The notes below the pieces were generated by a model that was not told the DNA's origin, made no database searches, and was given only the letters and a program-made list of their open reading frames with translations. From the NCBI RefSeq assembly GCF_001528665.1, contig NZ_BBYJ01000017.1, forward strand, positions 38,828 through 102,827: a stretch of 64,000 nucleotides of DNA, in the 5' to 3' direction. This DNA comes from Microtetraspora malaysiensis. GTDB taxonomy: Bacteria; Actinomycetota; Actinomycetes; Streptosporangiales; Streptosporangiaceae. A program made the translations under genes and the position numbers. Positions 36,171 through 44,783 of the stretch are shown one piece after another. Each line of letters begins with the position of its first letter. The first letter of the stretch is position 1.

Positions 36171-38441
36171 TCATTCGTCGAGGTAGCGCTGGGCGGCGTA
36201 GATGCCGAGGGCGCGGATCATGACCGTGTGCCGGTTGAGGGGCAGCAGGTCCTGCAGCGGCTTCCACGCCTGGTCGATCACCTGGCGGGCGTCGGCGAGC
36301 GCCGCCGCGACGGCGCCGCAGTCCCGCAGGGCCTCGGCGACGCGGACCGCGGCGACCGGGTCGGCGCCGCCCGCGCGGACGACCTCCCAGACCTCGCGCA
36401 GCCGGGGCTGGGGCAGGCGGGCGACGGCGTGGGCCAGGGGCAGGGTGACCTTGGCCTCGCGGATGTCCTCGCCGGCGACCCGGGCGACCCGGGCGGTGGC
36501 GTCGCCGGGGGAGGCGAGCAGGCCGAGCAGGTCCGCGATGTCGTCGTTGATCTGGTAGGCGAGCCCCACGGCCTCGTAATACGCGCTGATCGCGGCGAAC
36601 CGTTCGTCGTCCGCGCCGCCCAGGACCGCCCCGAACTCTCCCACTCCGCGCACCACTCCGCCGGTCTTCAGCCGGTGCGTGGTCCGCACCCTCTGCAGCA
36701 CCGTGCCGGCGTCCCCCGTGGCGACGGCGGCGTCCATGGCGTCGTGGTGTCCGATGATGTCCAGCGCCTGCCCGGCGTGGCTGCGGCGCAGTCCGCCCAG
36801 GTAGGCCTCATACAGGCGCAGCCGCTGTCGCGGGTCGTCGGGCAGCAGCCTCCGGACGACCTGGTCGAAGACGAAGTAGGCGTGCGTCCCCGCGTTGATC
36901 GCGATTGCCGGGCCGAACACGGTGTGAACCGCGGGCCGTCCCCGGCGGGTCGGGGCGCTGTCCTCCACATCGTCCACGATGAGACTGGCCGTGTGCAGCA
37001 GCTCGACCAGCGCCGTCAGCTCCTGGTACGGCCGGCTGTCCACGCCCAGCATCTCCATCGCGGCGAGCGCGGCGTAGCTGCGCCAGCCCTTGCCCATGGC
37101 GTCGGCCATGTGCCGGACCGGCACGACCAGCGAGCGGTGCAGCGGGTCGGCGACGAGGTCGACGGGCCACCCCTCGTCCGGGTCCATCCCGGTCAACGCC
37201 GCGATCGCCGCAGGTTCCGGAGTGTCCGGATATACGCGGACAAGCTCGGCGTGGGTGATCTCGCGCAGCCGCTCCATGTGGCGTTCGAAGTCGCGGATGC
37301 GGGTAACCGGCAGCACCTCCAGCCATCCGCTGCCGCGGACCGGCCGGCCGTGCAGCGTGCCCTCCGCCGTGGCGCCTCCGTCCAGCTGAGAGCCCAGGCC
37401 GAAGACGACATGCCGTTCCTGCTCGGGGAAGCGGGCGCGTGCCCGCAGCGAGAGGCCCGCCTGGGGTGATTCGATCCGCCACTCGGTGGGATAGAAGTTC
37501 AGCGTCGTCATCGAGCCCCAGGACGCGGAACCTGTGAGCCGCGCCGGAGCCTCGTGGCGGGTGCCGTCCGGCGCCACGAGCACCACCGACGCGGGCCGGT
37601 CGGCCACGCCGCCGACGAGGTCCGCCGTCCGGGAGTGGACGGCCACCACCTCCCAGCCGTTGTCCAGGTGCAGTCCGGCCCACGTCCGGCTGTGGTCGAT
37701 CGGCGGGTGGGCGTCGGCCTGGGGAAGCTCGGCGGCGCCGAAGGCGTGCCGGTACATCGCCTCGCCGAACATCGCTGCGTCCCGCCGTCCCGGCCGGCTC
37801 CGCGTCGCCTCGACCGCCAGACGGGGCACGACGTACGTGTAGCACGCCTCGTCCACGCTGAGCGGCGCCCCCAGCCGCACCGATTCCGTCACGGCGGGCT
37901 TGAGGGGGCGCAGCCGCAGGAGCCAGCTCTCCCGGTCGCCGCGCAGGACGATCCGGTAGGTGCCGTCGGCGTCTCCGGACAGCTCGGCGATCCCGCCGAA
38001 ATCGAGACGCAGCGCACCGGCGGCGAGCCGGACCGGGCCGGGGAACACCTGGTCGGGGGCGATCGGCTGCCCGCCGGAGCAGGCCTCCCACACCGCCTCG
38101 GCCACGCTGGGGTCGCAACTTCTGGACGCGTCCAGACAGGTCAGCTCGACCGCGCCGACGTCACGCCAGGTCTCGGCGCGGTAGGTGGCGCCGTCCGCGG
38201 TGCTCCAGGAACACCCGTACGAGGTCAACGGGCTGCCGTCCGGCCTGGTGGTCCGGTGGCTCAGGAAGGTGACCAGGAGCTGGAGCTCCTCCCCGTCGTC
38301 GTCGCGCAGGTCGGCGGCGAACCGCCACGACTCCGTCCCGCAGTCGAGGTGCGGCCGGTCCTGCACCGGCGCATCGACCGGCTCGCCCGGTCCGGGCCAG
38401 CTCGCCATCCACTCCGCCGGGACCTCCCGCTCGGCCACCAC
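36171..38441 (-). CDS. fusion of a CrtC/AttH-like lipocalin domain with a trans-prenyl diphosphate synthase
   Basis: Encodes 756 residues from GTG with AAAGGGGGG upstream. The N-terminal 390 residues resemble hydroxyneurosporene synthase (CrtC)/AttH: HLDCGTESWRF, LQLLVTFLSHR, YGCSWSTADG, HLDNGWEVVAVHSR and RGSGWLEVLP. The C-terminal half is a prenyl synthase: FARM motif DDVED (490-494) followed by RRGRPAVH, and SARM NDDIAD (633-637). Both aspartate motifs are intact, so prenyl-chain elongation is expected. The lipocalin half may hydrate, protect or bind the prenyl product. This is an unusual single-chain combination. Substrate unknown, cytoplasmic or membrane-attached. Confidence 0.85.
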   Translation of the reverse strand: MVAEREVPAEWMASWPGPGEPVDAPVQDRPHLDCGTESWRFAADLRDDDGEELQLLVTFLSHRTTRPDGSPLTSYGCSWSTADGATYRAETWRDVGAVELTCLDASRSCDPSVAEAVWEACSGGQPIAPDQVFPGPVRLAAGALRLDFGGIAELSGDADGTYRIVLRGDRESWLLRLRPLKPAVTESVRLGAPLSVDEACYTYVVPRLAVEATRSRPGRRDAAMFGEAMYRHAFGAAELPQADAHPPIDHSRTWAGLHLDNGWEVVAVHSRTADLVGGVADRPASVVLVAPDGTRHEAPARLTGSASWGSMTTLNFYPTEWRIESPQAGLSLRARARFPEQERHVVFGLGSQLDGGATAEGTLHGRPVRGSGWLEVLPVTRIRDFERHMERLREITHAELVRVYPDTPEPAAIAALTGMDPDEGWPVDLVADPLHRSLVVPVRHMADAMGKGWRSYAALAAMEMLGVDSRPYQELTALVELLHTASLIVDDVEDSAPTRRGRPAVHTVFGPAIAINAGTHAYFVFDQVVRRLLPDDPRQRLRLYEAYLGGLRRSHAGQALDIIGHHDAMDAAVATGDAGTVLQRVRTTHRLKTGGVVRGVGEFGAVLGGADDERFAAISAYYEAVGLAYQINDDIADLLGLLASPGDATARVARVAGEDIREAKVTLPLAHAVARLPQPRLREVWEVVRAGGADPVAAVRVAEALRDCGAVAAALADARQVIDQAWKPLQDLLPLNRHTVMIRALGIYAAQRYLDE

Positions 38442-38582
38442 AGCATGCCCCCCTTTGTCGTCACCGTTAGCGATTGATTGATCGCGAACTGTAATGATGG
38501 GGGATCTGAGACCCGTCGGCTACCTGATCGGGAGGACTAGGGGCGGGCCGGCTTCCCGTGGGCGACGGCAGTGGGCACCTCA

Positions 38583-39605
38583 CTACTCGGGGAGCTCGGC
38601 TCTGACGCCCAGCAGCCGCACCGGCCGCCGTTCGGCGAAGCGGTCGAGCGCGGCGATCGCCGCCTCCTCGATCGCCGCCGGCTCGGCGGTCGGCGTCTCC
38701 AGGGCGTGGCCGTGGGTGTGGGTGACGAACGGCGCGTAGCGCACCTTGACCACGACGCGGACGGCGGGTCGTCGCTCGGCGGCCACGTCGCCGGCCACCC
38801 GCCGGGCCAGCCGTACCACCTCGTGCCGCACCTCGTCCCAATCGTCGAGGTCGTGCTGGAAGGTGGTCTCACGGCTGCGCGAACGCGGCACGTACGGCGT
38901 GCCGACCACCGGCGACGTGTCCTGGCCGCGCGCGAGCCGGACCAGCCACGGCCCGATCGTGGGGCCGAACCGTTCGGCGAGGACGCGCGGATCGGTGCCC
39001 GCCAGCTCGGACACGGTGCCGATCCCCAGGGCGGCGAGCCGCCGGGCGGTCTTCGGCCCCACTCCCCACAGGGCGTCCGTCGGCCGGTCGCCGAGCACGT
39101 CGAACCATGTCTCGCCGGTCAGCCGGAAGACGCCCGCGGGCTTGCCGAAGCCGGTCGCCAGTTTGGCCTGCAGCTTGTTCCGCCCGATGCCGACCGTGCA
39201 GTCGAGGTCCGTGGACTCCCGTACCCGCCGCTGAATCAGCCGGGCGGTCTCCTCGGGATCGTCGTCGACGACGCCGAGGAACGCCTCGTCCCAGCCGACC
39301 ACCTCGACCACGGCCTCGAACTCCCGCAGCGTCGCCATCACCTGGGCCGACGCCGCCTCGTACGCCTCCCGGTCCACGGGCAGGAACACCGCGTCCGGGC
39401 ATCGCCGCGCCGCCGTGCGCAGCGGGAGGCCGGAGTGCACGCCGTACGGACGCGCCTCGTACGAGGCCGTGCTCACCACGCCGCGCTTGGTCGGGTCCCC
39501 GTCCCCTCCGACGACCACCGGACGGCCGCGCAGCTCGGGACGGCGCAGCAACTCGACGGCGGCGACGAACTGGTCGAGGTCGACGTGCAGCACCCATCGG
39601 GCCAC
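38583..39605 (-). CDS. dinB: Y-family DNA polymerase IV
   Basis: Encodes 340 residues from GTG. Y-family hallmarks: HVDLDQFVAAVE (catalytic Asp and steric-gate Phe), STASYEARPYGVHSGLPL, VVGWDEAFLGV (second acidic motif, usually S-x-DEA), TVGIGRNKLQAKLATGFGKPAG and the little-finger region RSRSRETTFQHDL. Performs translesion synthesis. It lacks an obvious C-terminal beta-clamp QL motif (ends GVRAELPE), so recruitment may differ. Possible secondary DinB copy, as is common in actinomycetes. Confidence 0.92.
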   Translation of the reverse strand: MARWVLHVDLDQFVAAVELLRRPELRGRPVVVGGDGDPTKRGVVSTASYEARPYGVHSGLPLRTAARRCPDAVFLPVDREAYEAASAQVMATLREFEAVVEVVGWDEAFLGVVDDDPEETARLIQRRVRESTDLDCTVGIGRNKLQAKLATGFGKPAGVFRLTGETWFDVLGDRPTDALWGVGPKTARRLAALGIGTVSELAGTDPRVLAERFGPTIGPWLVRLARGQDTSPVVGTPYVPRSRSRETTFQHDLDDWDEVRHEVVRLARRVAGDVAAERRPAVRVVVKVRYAPFVTHTHGHALETPTAEPAAIEEAAIAALDRFAERRPVRLLGVRAELPE

Positions 39606-39720
39606 ATTTCATTGTGTGCCCCGGCGTCCCGCCGAGCATGAGTCAGGGGCCGCGGCGACGCCGAAGGCCGAGTACGGAAAGCCGGTCGGCCGCCCCCGGT
39701 TTGGAGTAGCGTGGCCCGCC

Positions 39721-40434
39721 GTGACCGACTTCATCTCCCTCCCCTTCTATGACCTTTTCCATGAAAAAGGGCATGTGCCGGAGATTCAGGAGAAGCTCCC
39801 CCCGCTCCTCACGGACGTACGGCGCAGCATCCTGGAGATCGGCGCGGGGACCGGCCTGATCACCACGTCGCTGGCCGACTGGACGCCCGCCGAGATCTTC
39901 GCGCTGGAGCCCTCGACCGGCATGCGCGCGGTGCTGCTGTCCCGGCTGTGCGCGCGCCCGGAGCTGTTCGACCGGGTGACCGTGCTCCCCTGCGACGCGC
40001 TGAGCGTGGCCCTGGACGAGCCGGTCGAGGCCATGGTGATGATCAACGTGATGTACGCCCTGGAGCCGGACTACCGCAAGCGGCTCTGGCCGGTGCTGGC
40101 GGACCGGCTGGAACCCGGCGGGCTGCTGGTCTTCACCTGGCGCGACGGCGGCGCCCCGTCGGAGCGCCCCCTCAAGGAGCTGGCGTCGCGTCAGGTCGGC
40201 CGGCACACCTACACGGTCTTCTCCGAGATCCTCGAGTCGGACGGGCCGGAGGGGGAGGCGTGTAAGGCCCGCTACCTCTACCAGATCACCCAGGACGGCA
40301 GGCTGATCAGCGAGGAGGAGATCGTCGGCCACTCCTACCGTCCGGTGTGGGAGACGCTCGAAGGCGAGCTGGTCGGCGCCGGGTTCGTGCAGACCGAGGC
40401 GCCCGAGGGGCTGCTCGCCTGGCGGCTCGCCTGA
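39721..40434 (+). CDS. class I SAM-dependent methyltransferase
   Basis: Encodes 237 residues from GTG 39721. An open frame extends upstream but is the shadow of the polymerase gene and its spacer. SAM-binding motif I is ILEIGAGTGLITTSL. Motif II ALEPSTGM and the post-motif VMINVMYALEPDYRKRL follow, and LEPGGLLVFTWR closes the core. Small-molecule methyltransferase, acceptor unknown. It is separated from its neighbours by little space and is convergent with the LLM oxidoreductase. Confidence 0.85.
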   Translation: MTDFISLPFYDLFHEKGHVPEIQEKLPPLLTDVRRSILEIGAGTGLITTSLADWTPAEIFALEPSTGMRAVLLSRLCARPELFDRVTVLPCDALSVALDEPVEAMVMINVMYALEPDYRKRLWPVLADRLEPGGLLVFTWRDGGAPSERPLKELASRQVGRHTYTVFSEILESDGPEGEACKARYLYQITQDGRLISEEEIVGHSYRPVWETLEGELVGAGFVQTEAPEGLLAWRLA

Positions 40435-40457
40435 AGGACCCCGCCGTGATCCGCCGC

Positions 40458-41372
40458 CTAGCCGTTTTCCTTCGCGATCGCTTCGCGTACGGCCGGGACG
40501 ATCTCTGTGGCCCAGCGGCTGAGGGAGACGAGGTCCGGAGTCCCGCCTTCGGGTGAGAAGAGCGTGAACCCGGACGCGCGATGCTCCAGTACGGCCCCGG
40601 TCAGTTCCTCGATCCACTGGTCCACCGAACCGCCGATCCAGCGGCCTTCGCGGTTGCGGGTGGCGGACAGCGACCGGTCGGTGATGCGCCCGGGGAAATT
40701 GAAGACTGTGCGGATCTCGTGCGGATCGCGGCCCACGGCCTCCGCCGCCCGGTCGATGATCGGTCGCGAGGTCCGGTATCGGTCGCTGAGCCAATCCGCC
40801 GCGTGGCCGGGGATCCAGCCGTCGGCCACCCGGCCGGCGGCGGCCAGGGATTTCGGGCCGACCGATCCGGTCCACACGGGGGGCGCGGCCACGGGAGCGG
40901 GCTCGATCTGGTCAACCTGGTAGTGGCGGCCCTGGTAGGTGACCGGTGGTCCGCCACCCGACAGCTTCTTGACCAGGGTGATCGCTTCTTCGAAGGCGTC
41001 CACGGCATCGGCCGGCGACAGCCGTGGCACTCCCATGTCGGAGATCCGATCCCACAACCCGCCCGCGCCCATGCCCAGCACGACGCGACCGCCGGACAGC
41101 GCCGACAGCGACGTCACCATCCGCGCCAACATCGGAGCGGGCCGGGTCGGCAGGTTGGTCACGTTGGCGAAGCCCGAGATCTGCCGCGTGCGTCCAAGGA
41201 TGAATCCAATGGAGGCGTAGGCGTCCAGCCGCCCGCCAATGTAGGGATGGTCCGACTGCGAGAAGAGGTCGAGCCCGTCACGGTCGGCCTGTTCGACCAT
41301 GCGCAGCAGCTCCGGCCCGTCGTCGATCCTGCTGTGCGCCCCGAATCCGAAGACGACTTTCTGTACAGACAA
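40458..41372 (-). CDS. LLM-class F420-dependent oxidoreductase
   Basis: Encodes 304 residues. The TTG at 41372 is preferred over GTG 41399 because AAAGGCAGAG lies just before it. TIM-barrel luciferase-like signatures: VVFGFGAHSR, LFSQSDHPYIG, ISGFANVTNLPTRPAPMLARM, VVLGMGAGG and VADGWIPGH. These match F420-using enzymes rather than FMN luciferases. Oxidises or reduces a small molecule using coenzyme F420, which actinomycetes make. No operon partner; the shortened FAD enzyme gene starts 90 bp away on the same strand. Confidence 0.9.
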   Translation of the reverse strand: MSVQKVVFGFGAHSRIDDGPELLRMVEQADRDGLDLFSQSDHPYIGGRLDAYASIGFILGRTRQISGFANVTNLPTRPAPMLARMVTSLSALSGGRVVLGMGAGGLWDRISDMGVPRLSPADAVDAFEEAITLVKKLSGGGPPVTYQGRHYQVDQIEPAPVAAPPVWTGSVGPKSLAAAGRVADGWIPGHAADWLSDRYRTSRPIIDRAAEAVGRDPHEIRTVFNFPGRITDRSLSATRNREGRWIGGSVDQWIEELTGAVLEHRASGFTLFSPEGGTPDLVSLSRWATEIVPAVREAIAKENG

Positions 41373-41462
41373 TGCTCTGCCTTTCGTTAGATGGGCCACG
41401 GTGCCAGTTAGTCCCGCTGTAGCCGGTGTGTCGGCCTTCGGCGGGCTCGTCAGGCGAGCTCT

Positions 41463-42134
41463 TCAGGCGGTGGGGCCGAACTGTCCGATGAAACGGCCGG
41501 TGAACAGGTCAGCGCCCTTGAACTCGGAGACCATCGACGCCGGGGCGACGAACGGGCCCTCGGGAGAGGGCAGCTGTCCGACACCGCCGTTCGGGCCGAG
41601 CGGGAGCAGGATCATGGGGTAGGGCAGGGGCTGGTAGGTGGCCGTGGGCGGCTCACCGTTCAGCTGGGCGGTGATGTTCTTGGCGACCACCTCGGCGTGC
41701 TGCATCGCGTAGCCGGCCATCTTGGCCTCCGCGACGTCGGTGATGTCGCCGACCGCGTAGACGTGGTCGTACCCCTCGACGTTGAGGAACTCGGTCACGG
41801 GCACCTGGCCCCGCGAGTTGAGAGTCGTGAGCCTGCCGTCGGCGAGGTAGCCGCTGTTGGTGCTCACCCCGTAGGCGCGGAACCAGATGTCGGCGGTGAT
41901 CTCCTCGCCGTCGGTGGTGGTGACGGTGAACGCGTCGGCCTGGCCGGGTTCGGTGCTCGGCAGCGCCGCCAGGCTGGTGCCCGGGCGCACCTCGATGCCC
42001 CGGGCGTCGAGCTGGCCGTGCAGATCCTCGACCACCTCCGGCTGGAAGCCGGAGAGCAGCTTCTCGGCCGGGTCGACGATGGTCACGTGCTTGTCCGGCC
42101 AGACCTCCTTGATCTCCCCGGCTGTGCGACTCAT
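41463..42134 (-). CDS. N-terminally shortened FAD/NAD oxidoreductase (AIF/NDH-2-like)
   Basis: Encodes 223 residues. The ATG at 42134 has GAGGAG upstream and the protein begins MSRTAGEIKEVWPDKHVTIV. In full-length relatives AGEI follows a GGGPTGVEL-type NAD loop and about 130 residues of FAD domain. All of that is missing here, including both GxGxxG motifs. The remaining part is intact: EITADIWFRAYG, VYAVGDITDVAEAKMA and QPLPYPMILLPLG. It is therefore either a degenerate gene given a new start or a stand-alone domain. Its promoter holds three MarR-type operators, and the marR gene lies just upstream. Confidence 0.7.
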   Translation of the reverse strand: MSRTAGEIKEVWPDKHVTIVDPAEKLLSGFQPEVVEDLHGQLDARGIEVRPGTSLAALPSTEPGQADAFTVTTTDGEEITADIWFRAYGVSTNSGYLADGRLTTLNSRGQVPVTEFLNVEGYDHVYAVGDITDVAEAKMAGYAMQHAEVVAKNITAQLNGEPPTATYQPLPYPMILLPLGPNGGVGQLPSPEGPFVAPASMVSEFKGADLFTGRFIGQFGPTA

Positions 42135-42161
42135 GATTTCGCGCTCCTCAGAGAAAGTAGA

Positions 42162-42220
42162 GTTCGTGCCACGAACCGTTTGGGTTCGTGCCACGAACCA
42201 TATTAGTTCGTTGCACGAAC
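42162..42220. promoter_or_regulatory. three phased 15-bp palindromic operators
   Basis: GTTCGTGCCACGAAC at 42162-42176 and 42184-42198 and GTTCGTTGCACGAAC at 42206-42220, spaced exactly 22 bp start to start. A fourth related site lies at 42766-42780 before the marR gene. This is the expected arrangement for dimers of the neighbouring MarR protein stacked on one face of the DNA. Confidence 0.85.
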
Positions 42221-42252
42221 CACAACTCTTCTCGGGAACGCGATGTCGCGCG

Positions 42253-42735
42253 TCAGTGCTCGCGAGCGGCGGGACCCCCCTCGTCCGGCTCCAGGAAGAC
42301 CACGGGAACCTCGTTGTCCAGCACGACGCGGCCCAGCAGGTCGGCGAGCGTGCCGCGGTCGGCCGGGCTGAGACTCCCCGGCAACTCCTCGATCCGCCGG
42401 CACGTCTCGGTGTAGAACTCCCTCGCTACCTTGCTGCCCTGCGCGGTAAGCGCGACCTGCACCGCGCGCGCGTCATGCGGATCCGGTTCGCGCCGAACCA
42501 GGCCGTTGCGCTCGGTGCGGTCCACCAGGCCGGTGAGGCTCGACTTGGCCAGCTTCAGCATCGCCCCCAGCTCACTCATGCCATGCGGCCGCGCCATCAG
42601 CACGCACAGCAACTGCCCCTGCTGCGGAGTCAGTCCGTGCTCCCGCCCCGATTCGGCGTACACGGCATTCACCAAGAACGAGGAGCGCACCAGCGCGGCC
42701 ACAACTCCGATCTGGCCATCATCAGGTTTATCCAT
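42253..42735 (-). CDS. MarR-family transcriptional regulator
   Basis: Encodes 160 residues. The winged helix is GLTPQQGQLLCVLMARPHGMSELGAMLKLAKSSLTGLVDRTERNGLVRREPDPHDARAVQVAL in outline: LTPQQGQLL, MSELGAMLKLAKSSLTGLVD and RREPDPHDARAV (wing). Binds DNA as a dimer, likely the GTTCGTG-n-CACGAAC palindromes on both sides of the gene, so it should repress itself and the neighbouring FAD gene. Ligand unknown, but phenolic or oxidant signals are usual for this family. Confidence 0.9.
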   Translation of the reverse strand: MDKPDDGQIGVVAALVRSSFLVNAVYAESGREHGLTPQQGQLLCVLMARPHGMSELGAMLKLAKSSLTGLVDRTERNGLVRREPDPHDARAVQVALTAQGSKVAREFYTETCRRIEELPGSLSPADRGTLADLLGRVVLDNEVPVVFLEPDEGGPAAREH

Positions 42736-42765
42736 TCGTCCAGGATAACAGCGGACACCCTCTTA

Positions 42766-42780
42766 ATTCGTGCGACGAAC
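42766..42780. promoter_or_regulatory. fourth MarR-type operator upstream of marR
   Basis: ATTCGTGCGACGAAC matches the 15-bp palindromes at 42162-42220 with changes at the first base and centre, 31 bp before the marR ATG. This suggests autoregulation. Confidence 0.7.
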
Positions 42781-42897
42781 TATGCGCGTAACGGGCGTGG
42801 AGAGGTGACCGGGTGCGGCACGCCGGTCGAGATCGGCGTCGATCTTGGGCGTGCTTGGGAGTGTTTGGGCGGAACCCCGATCGCCGTCCTGTCCCCG

Positions 42898-43590
42898 TCA
42901 CCGAGTTGAGAGACGGGCGTAGAGGATGACGTTGTCGGTGTAGTGGCCGCGCCGGCGGTCGAACACGCCGCCGCAGGTCACCAGGCGCAGGCCCGCGTGG
43001 TCCAGCGGGCCGTACACGCGGCGGGTGGGGAACCGGCTCTTCGGCACCAACTCCACCGACTCGACCACGAAGGTGGCCACCGAGCCGTCGGCGCGGCCGA
43101 CCTCGACGGTGTCCCCGGTCCGCATGCGGCCGAGGTCGTAGAAGACGCCCTTGCGGCCCGCGCCGTCGACGTGGCCGAGGATGACCGCCGCCCCGCGCTC
43201 GCCCGGGGTCGCCCCGTGCGCGTACCAGCCGGCCTCCTCGGGGTGGTCCACCGGCGGGATCTGCACGGTGCCGTCGGGGTTGAGCCCGAGCCGGCCGAGC
43301 GCCACGTGGACGCCGATCTTCGCGATGTCCAGGCGGCGCGGCTCGGACGGCCGGAGCGCGGGCGCCGCGGTGGAGGAGATCCGCTCCGCCGCGGCGGCCG
43401 TTCCCTCGGCGGTCGCCGCGGTCGCCGCGGTCACGGGCGGCGGGGCCGGAGGGGTGTCCGCCGGGAGAACCCCGCAGCCCACGAACACGGCGCCGGTCAC
43501 AACGACGGCGGCGGCCGCCACGCCCAGGGCGCGACGACCGCCGTCCGTCCTCGCGCCCGGCATGTCAGGCGCTGAATCAGGCACCGGCAC
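42898..43590 (-). CDS. class F sortase
   Basis: About 230 residues. Start taken as GTG 43590, overlapping the preceding gene by 14 nt. GTG 43584 or ATG 43563 are alternatives. One membrane anchor (LGVAAAAVVVTGAVFVGCG), then a Pro/Ala-rich stalk, then the sortase barrel with the three catalytic residues in ILGHVDG (His), LRLVTCGG (Cys) and DRRRGHYTDNVI (Arg). Class F sortases attach proteins to the cell wall. The overlapping upstream gene encodes a small protein with a sorting-like signal and is the obvious substrate. Confidence 0.92.
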   Translation of the reverse strand: MPVPDSAPDMPGARTDGGRRALGVAAAAVVVTGAVFVGCGVLPADTPPAPPPVTAATAATAEGTAAAAERISSTAAPALRPSEPRRLDIAKIGVHVALGRLGLNPDGTVQIPPVDHPEEAGWYAHGATPGERGAAVILGHVDGAGRKGVFYDLGRMRTGDTVEVGRADGSVATFVVESVELVPKSRFPTRRVYGPLDHAGLRLVTCGGVFDRRRGHYTDNVILYARLSTR

Positions 43591-43912
43591 GCGACCTGCG
43601 GCGCAGCGCCAGCACGCCCATCCCGGCCCCCGCGGCGAGAAGTGCGGCGCCCGTCGGAACCAGCACGCTCGCGGTGTCCGAGGGGCCGCCGCCGGTCTCC
43701 GGGGCGCCGCGCGGCACGACCCGAGGGCGCGGAGTCGGGGCGGCCTTCTTCTCGCCCGGGGACTCCGGCGCGGCCGACGGCACGGGCGAGGGGAAGAGCG
43801 AGGGCTTGGCGGCCGCCGGCTGGGCGTCCGCCATGGCGGTGGAAGCCATGGGCGCGGCCAGTACGGCGATGCCGAGCGCCGAGGCGGCCAGCGCGGTACG
43901 GATGAATCGCAT
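43577..43912 (-). CDS. small exported wall-anchored protein, likely sortase substrate
   Basis: Encodes 111 residues from ATG 43912 with AAGGAGGA. Signal peptide to about 29 (APMASTAMA), a Pro/Ser/Lys-rich middle (PSLFPSPVPSAAPESPG, PRPRVVPRG), then APETGGG, a membrane helix (ASVLVPTGAALLAAGAGMGVLAL) and RRRSR. This is the order of a cell-wall sorting signal, with A-P-E-T-G in place of the usual L-P-x-T-G. It overlaps the sortase start, so the two are co-translated. The surface part has no recognisable domain. Confidence 0.8.
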   Translation of the reverse strand: MRFIRTALAASALGIAVLAAPMASTAMADAQPAAAKPSLFPSPVPSAAPESPGEKKAAPTPRPRVVPRGAPETGGGPSDTASVLVPTGAALLAAGAGMGVLALRRRSRAGA

Positions 43913-44012
43913 GTGTCCTCCTTGCGCGGCGGCGTGGCGGGAGGATCCCCGCAGCGCGCGCCGGTCGTTGATCAGGAACGACGTCGATGCTGGCAGGGGA
44001 ATGTCCGCCGAC

Positions 44013-44030
44013 CATGACCGGAATGTCATG
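44013..44030. promoter_or_regulatory. inverted repeat in the divergent region before the response regulator
   Basis: CATGAC-CGGAAT-GTCATG, two perfect 6-bp arms with a 6-nt spacer, in the 178-bp gap between the sortase substrate (leftward) and the response regulator (rightward). A binding site for the regulator itself is possible. Confidence 0.5.
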
Positions 44031-44090
44031 AGCATGTAATGGATGTCGGCATTCGCAGGGAGAAGAACCGGCGTACCGGATACTTGACGA

Positions 44091-44783
44091 GTGGCCCGGG
44101 TAATGCTGATCGAGGACGACCACTCCGTACGGGAGAGCCTGCGTCTGTCGTTGGGCCGGAACGGGCACGACGTCGAGGCCGCGCGGACCGGCGAGGAAGG
44201 ACTTCGCCGCCTGTCCGCCGCCCCCGCCGACATCGTGGTGCTCGATCTCATGCTTCCCGGGCTCGACGGATTCGAGGTGTGCCGCCGCATCCGCGCCGGG
44301 GGTTCCACGCCGATCGTCATGCTCACCGCCCGCGGCGACGACCTCGACGTGGTCAGCGGCCTGGAGGCGGGCGCCGACGACTACGTGGTGAAGCCGGTCC
44401 GGCCGCGCGTGCTGGAGGCGCGGATCCGCGCGGTGCTGCGGCGCGGAGGGCCCGCCGCGGCGGAGGCCGCCGCCTCGGCCGGGCCGGAGACCCACGGTGA
44501 CCTGACCATCGACCGGGGCGCCCTCACCGTGTTCAGGGCCGGGGTCCCGATCGCTCTGCCTCCGACGGAGCTGCGGCTGCTGCTGGAGCTGTCGGCGGCC
44601 TACAACCAGGTGTTCAGCCGCCAGCAACTTCTGGAGTCGGTCTGGGAACTCGACTTCCTCGGCGACTCCCGGCTGGTGGACGCGTGCGTGCAGCGGCTGC
44701 GCGCGAAGATCGAGGACGTCCCCTCCAAGCCCCGGTACATCCAGACGGTGCGCGGGTTCGGATACCGGTTCGGCCCCCTGTGA
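44091..44783 (+). CDS. OmpR/PhoB-type response regulator (CseB-like)
   Basis: Encodes 230 residues from GTG. A GATACT box just upstream with no ribosome site hints at a leaderless mRNA. Receiver domain: LIEDDHSV acidic pair, phospho-acceptor Asp in VVLDLMLPGLDG, MLTARGD, and VKPVRPRV. A C-terminal winged helix (about 130-230: PTELRLLLELSAAYNQVFSRQQLLESVW) binds DNA. The overlapping kinase gene (GTGA) is its partner. Order regulator-kinase-lipoprotein recalls CseB, CseC and CseA, which signal cell-envelope stress. Confidence 0.92.
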   Translation: MARVMLIEDDHSVRESLRLSLGRNGHDVEAARTGEEGLRRLSAAPADIVVLDLMLPGLDGFEVCRRIRAGGSTPIVMLTARGDDLDVVSGLEAGADDYVVKPVRPRVLEARIRAVLRRGGPAAAEAAASAGPETHGDLTIDRGALTVFRAGVPIALPPTELRLLLELSAAYNQVFSRQQLLESVWELDFLGDSRLVDACVQRLRAKIEDVPSKPRYIQTVRGFGYRFGPL

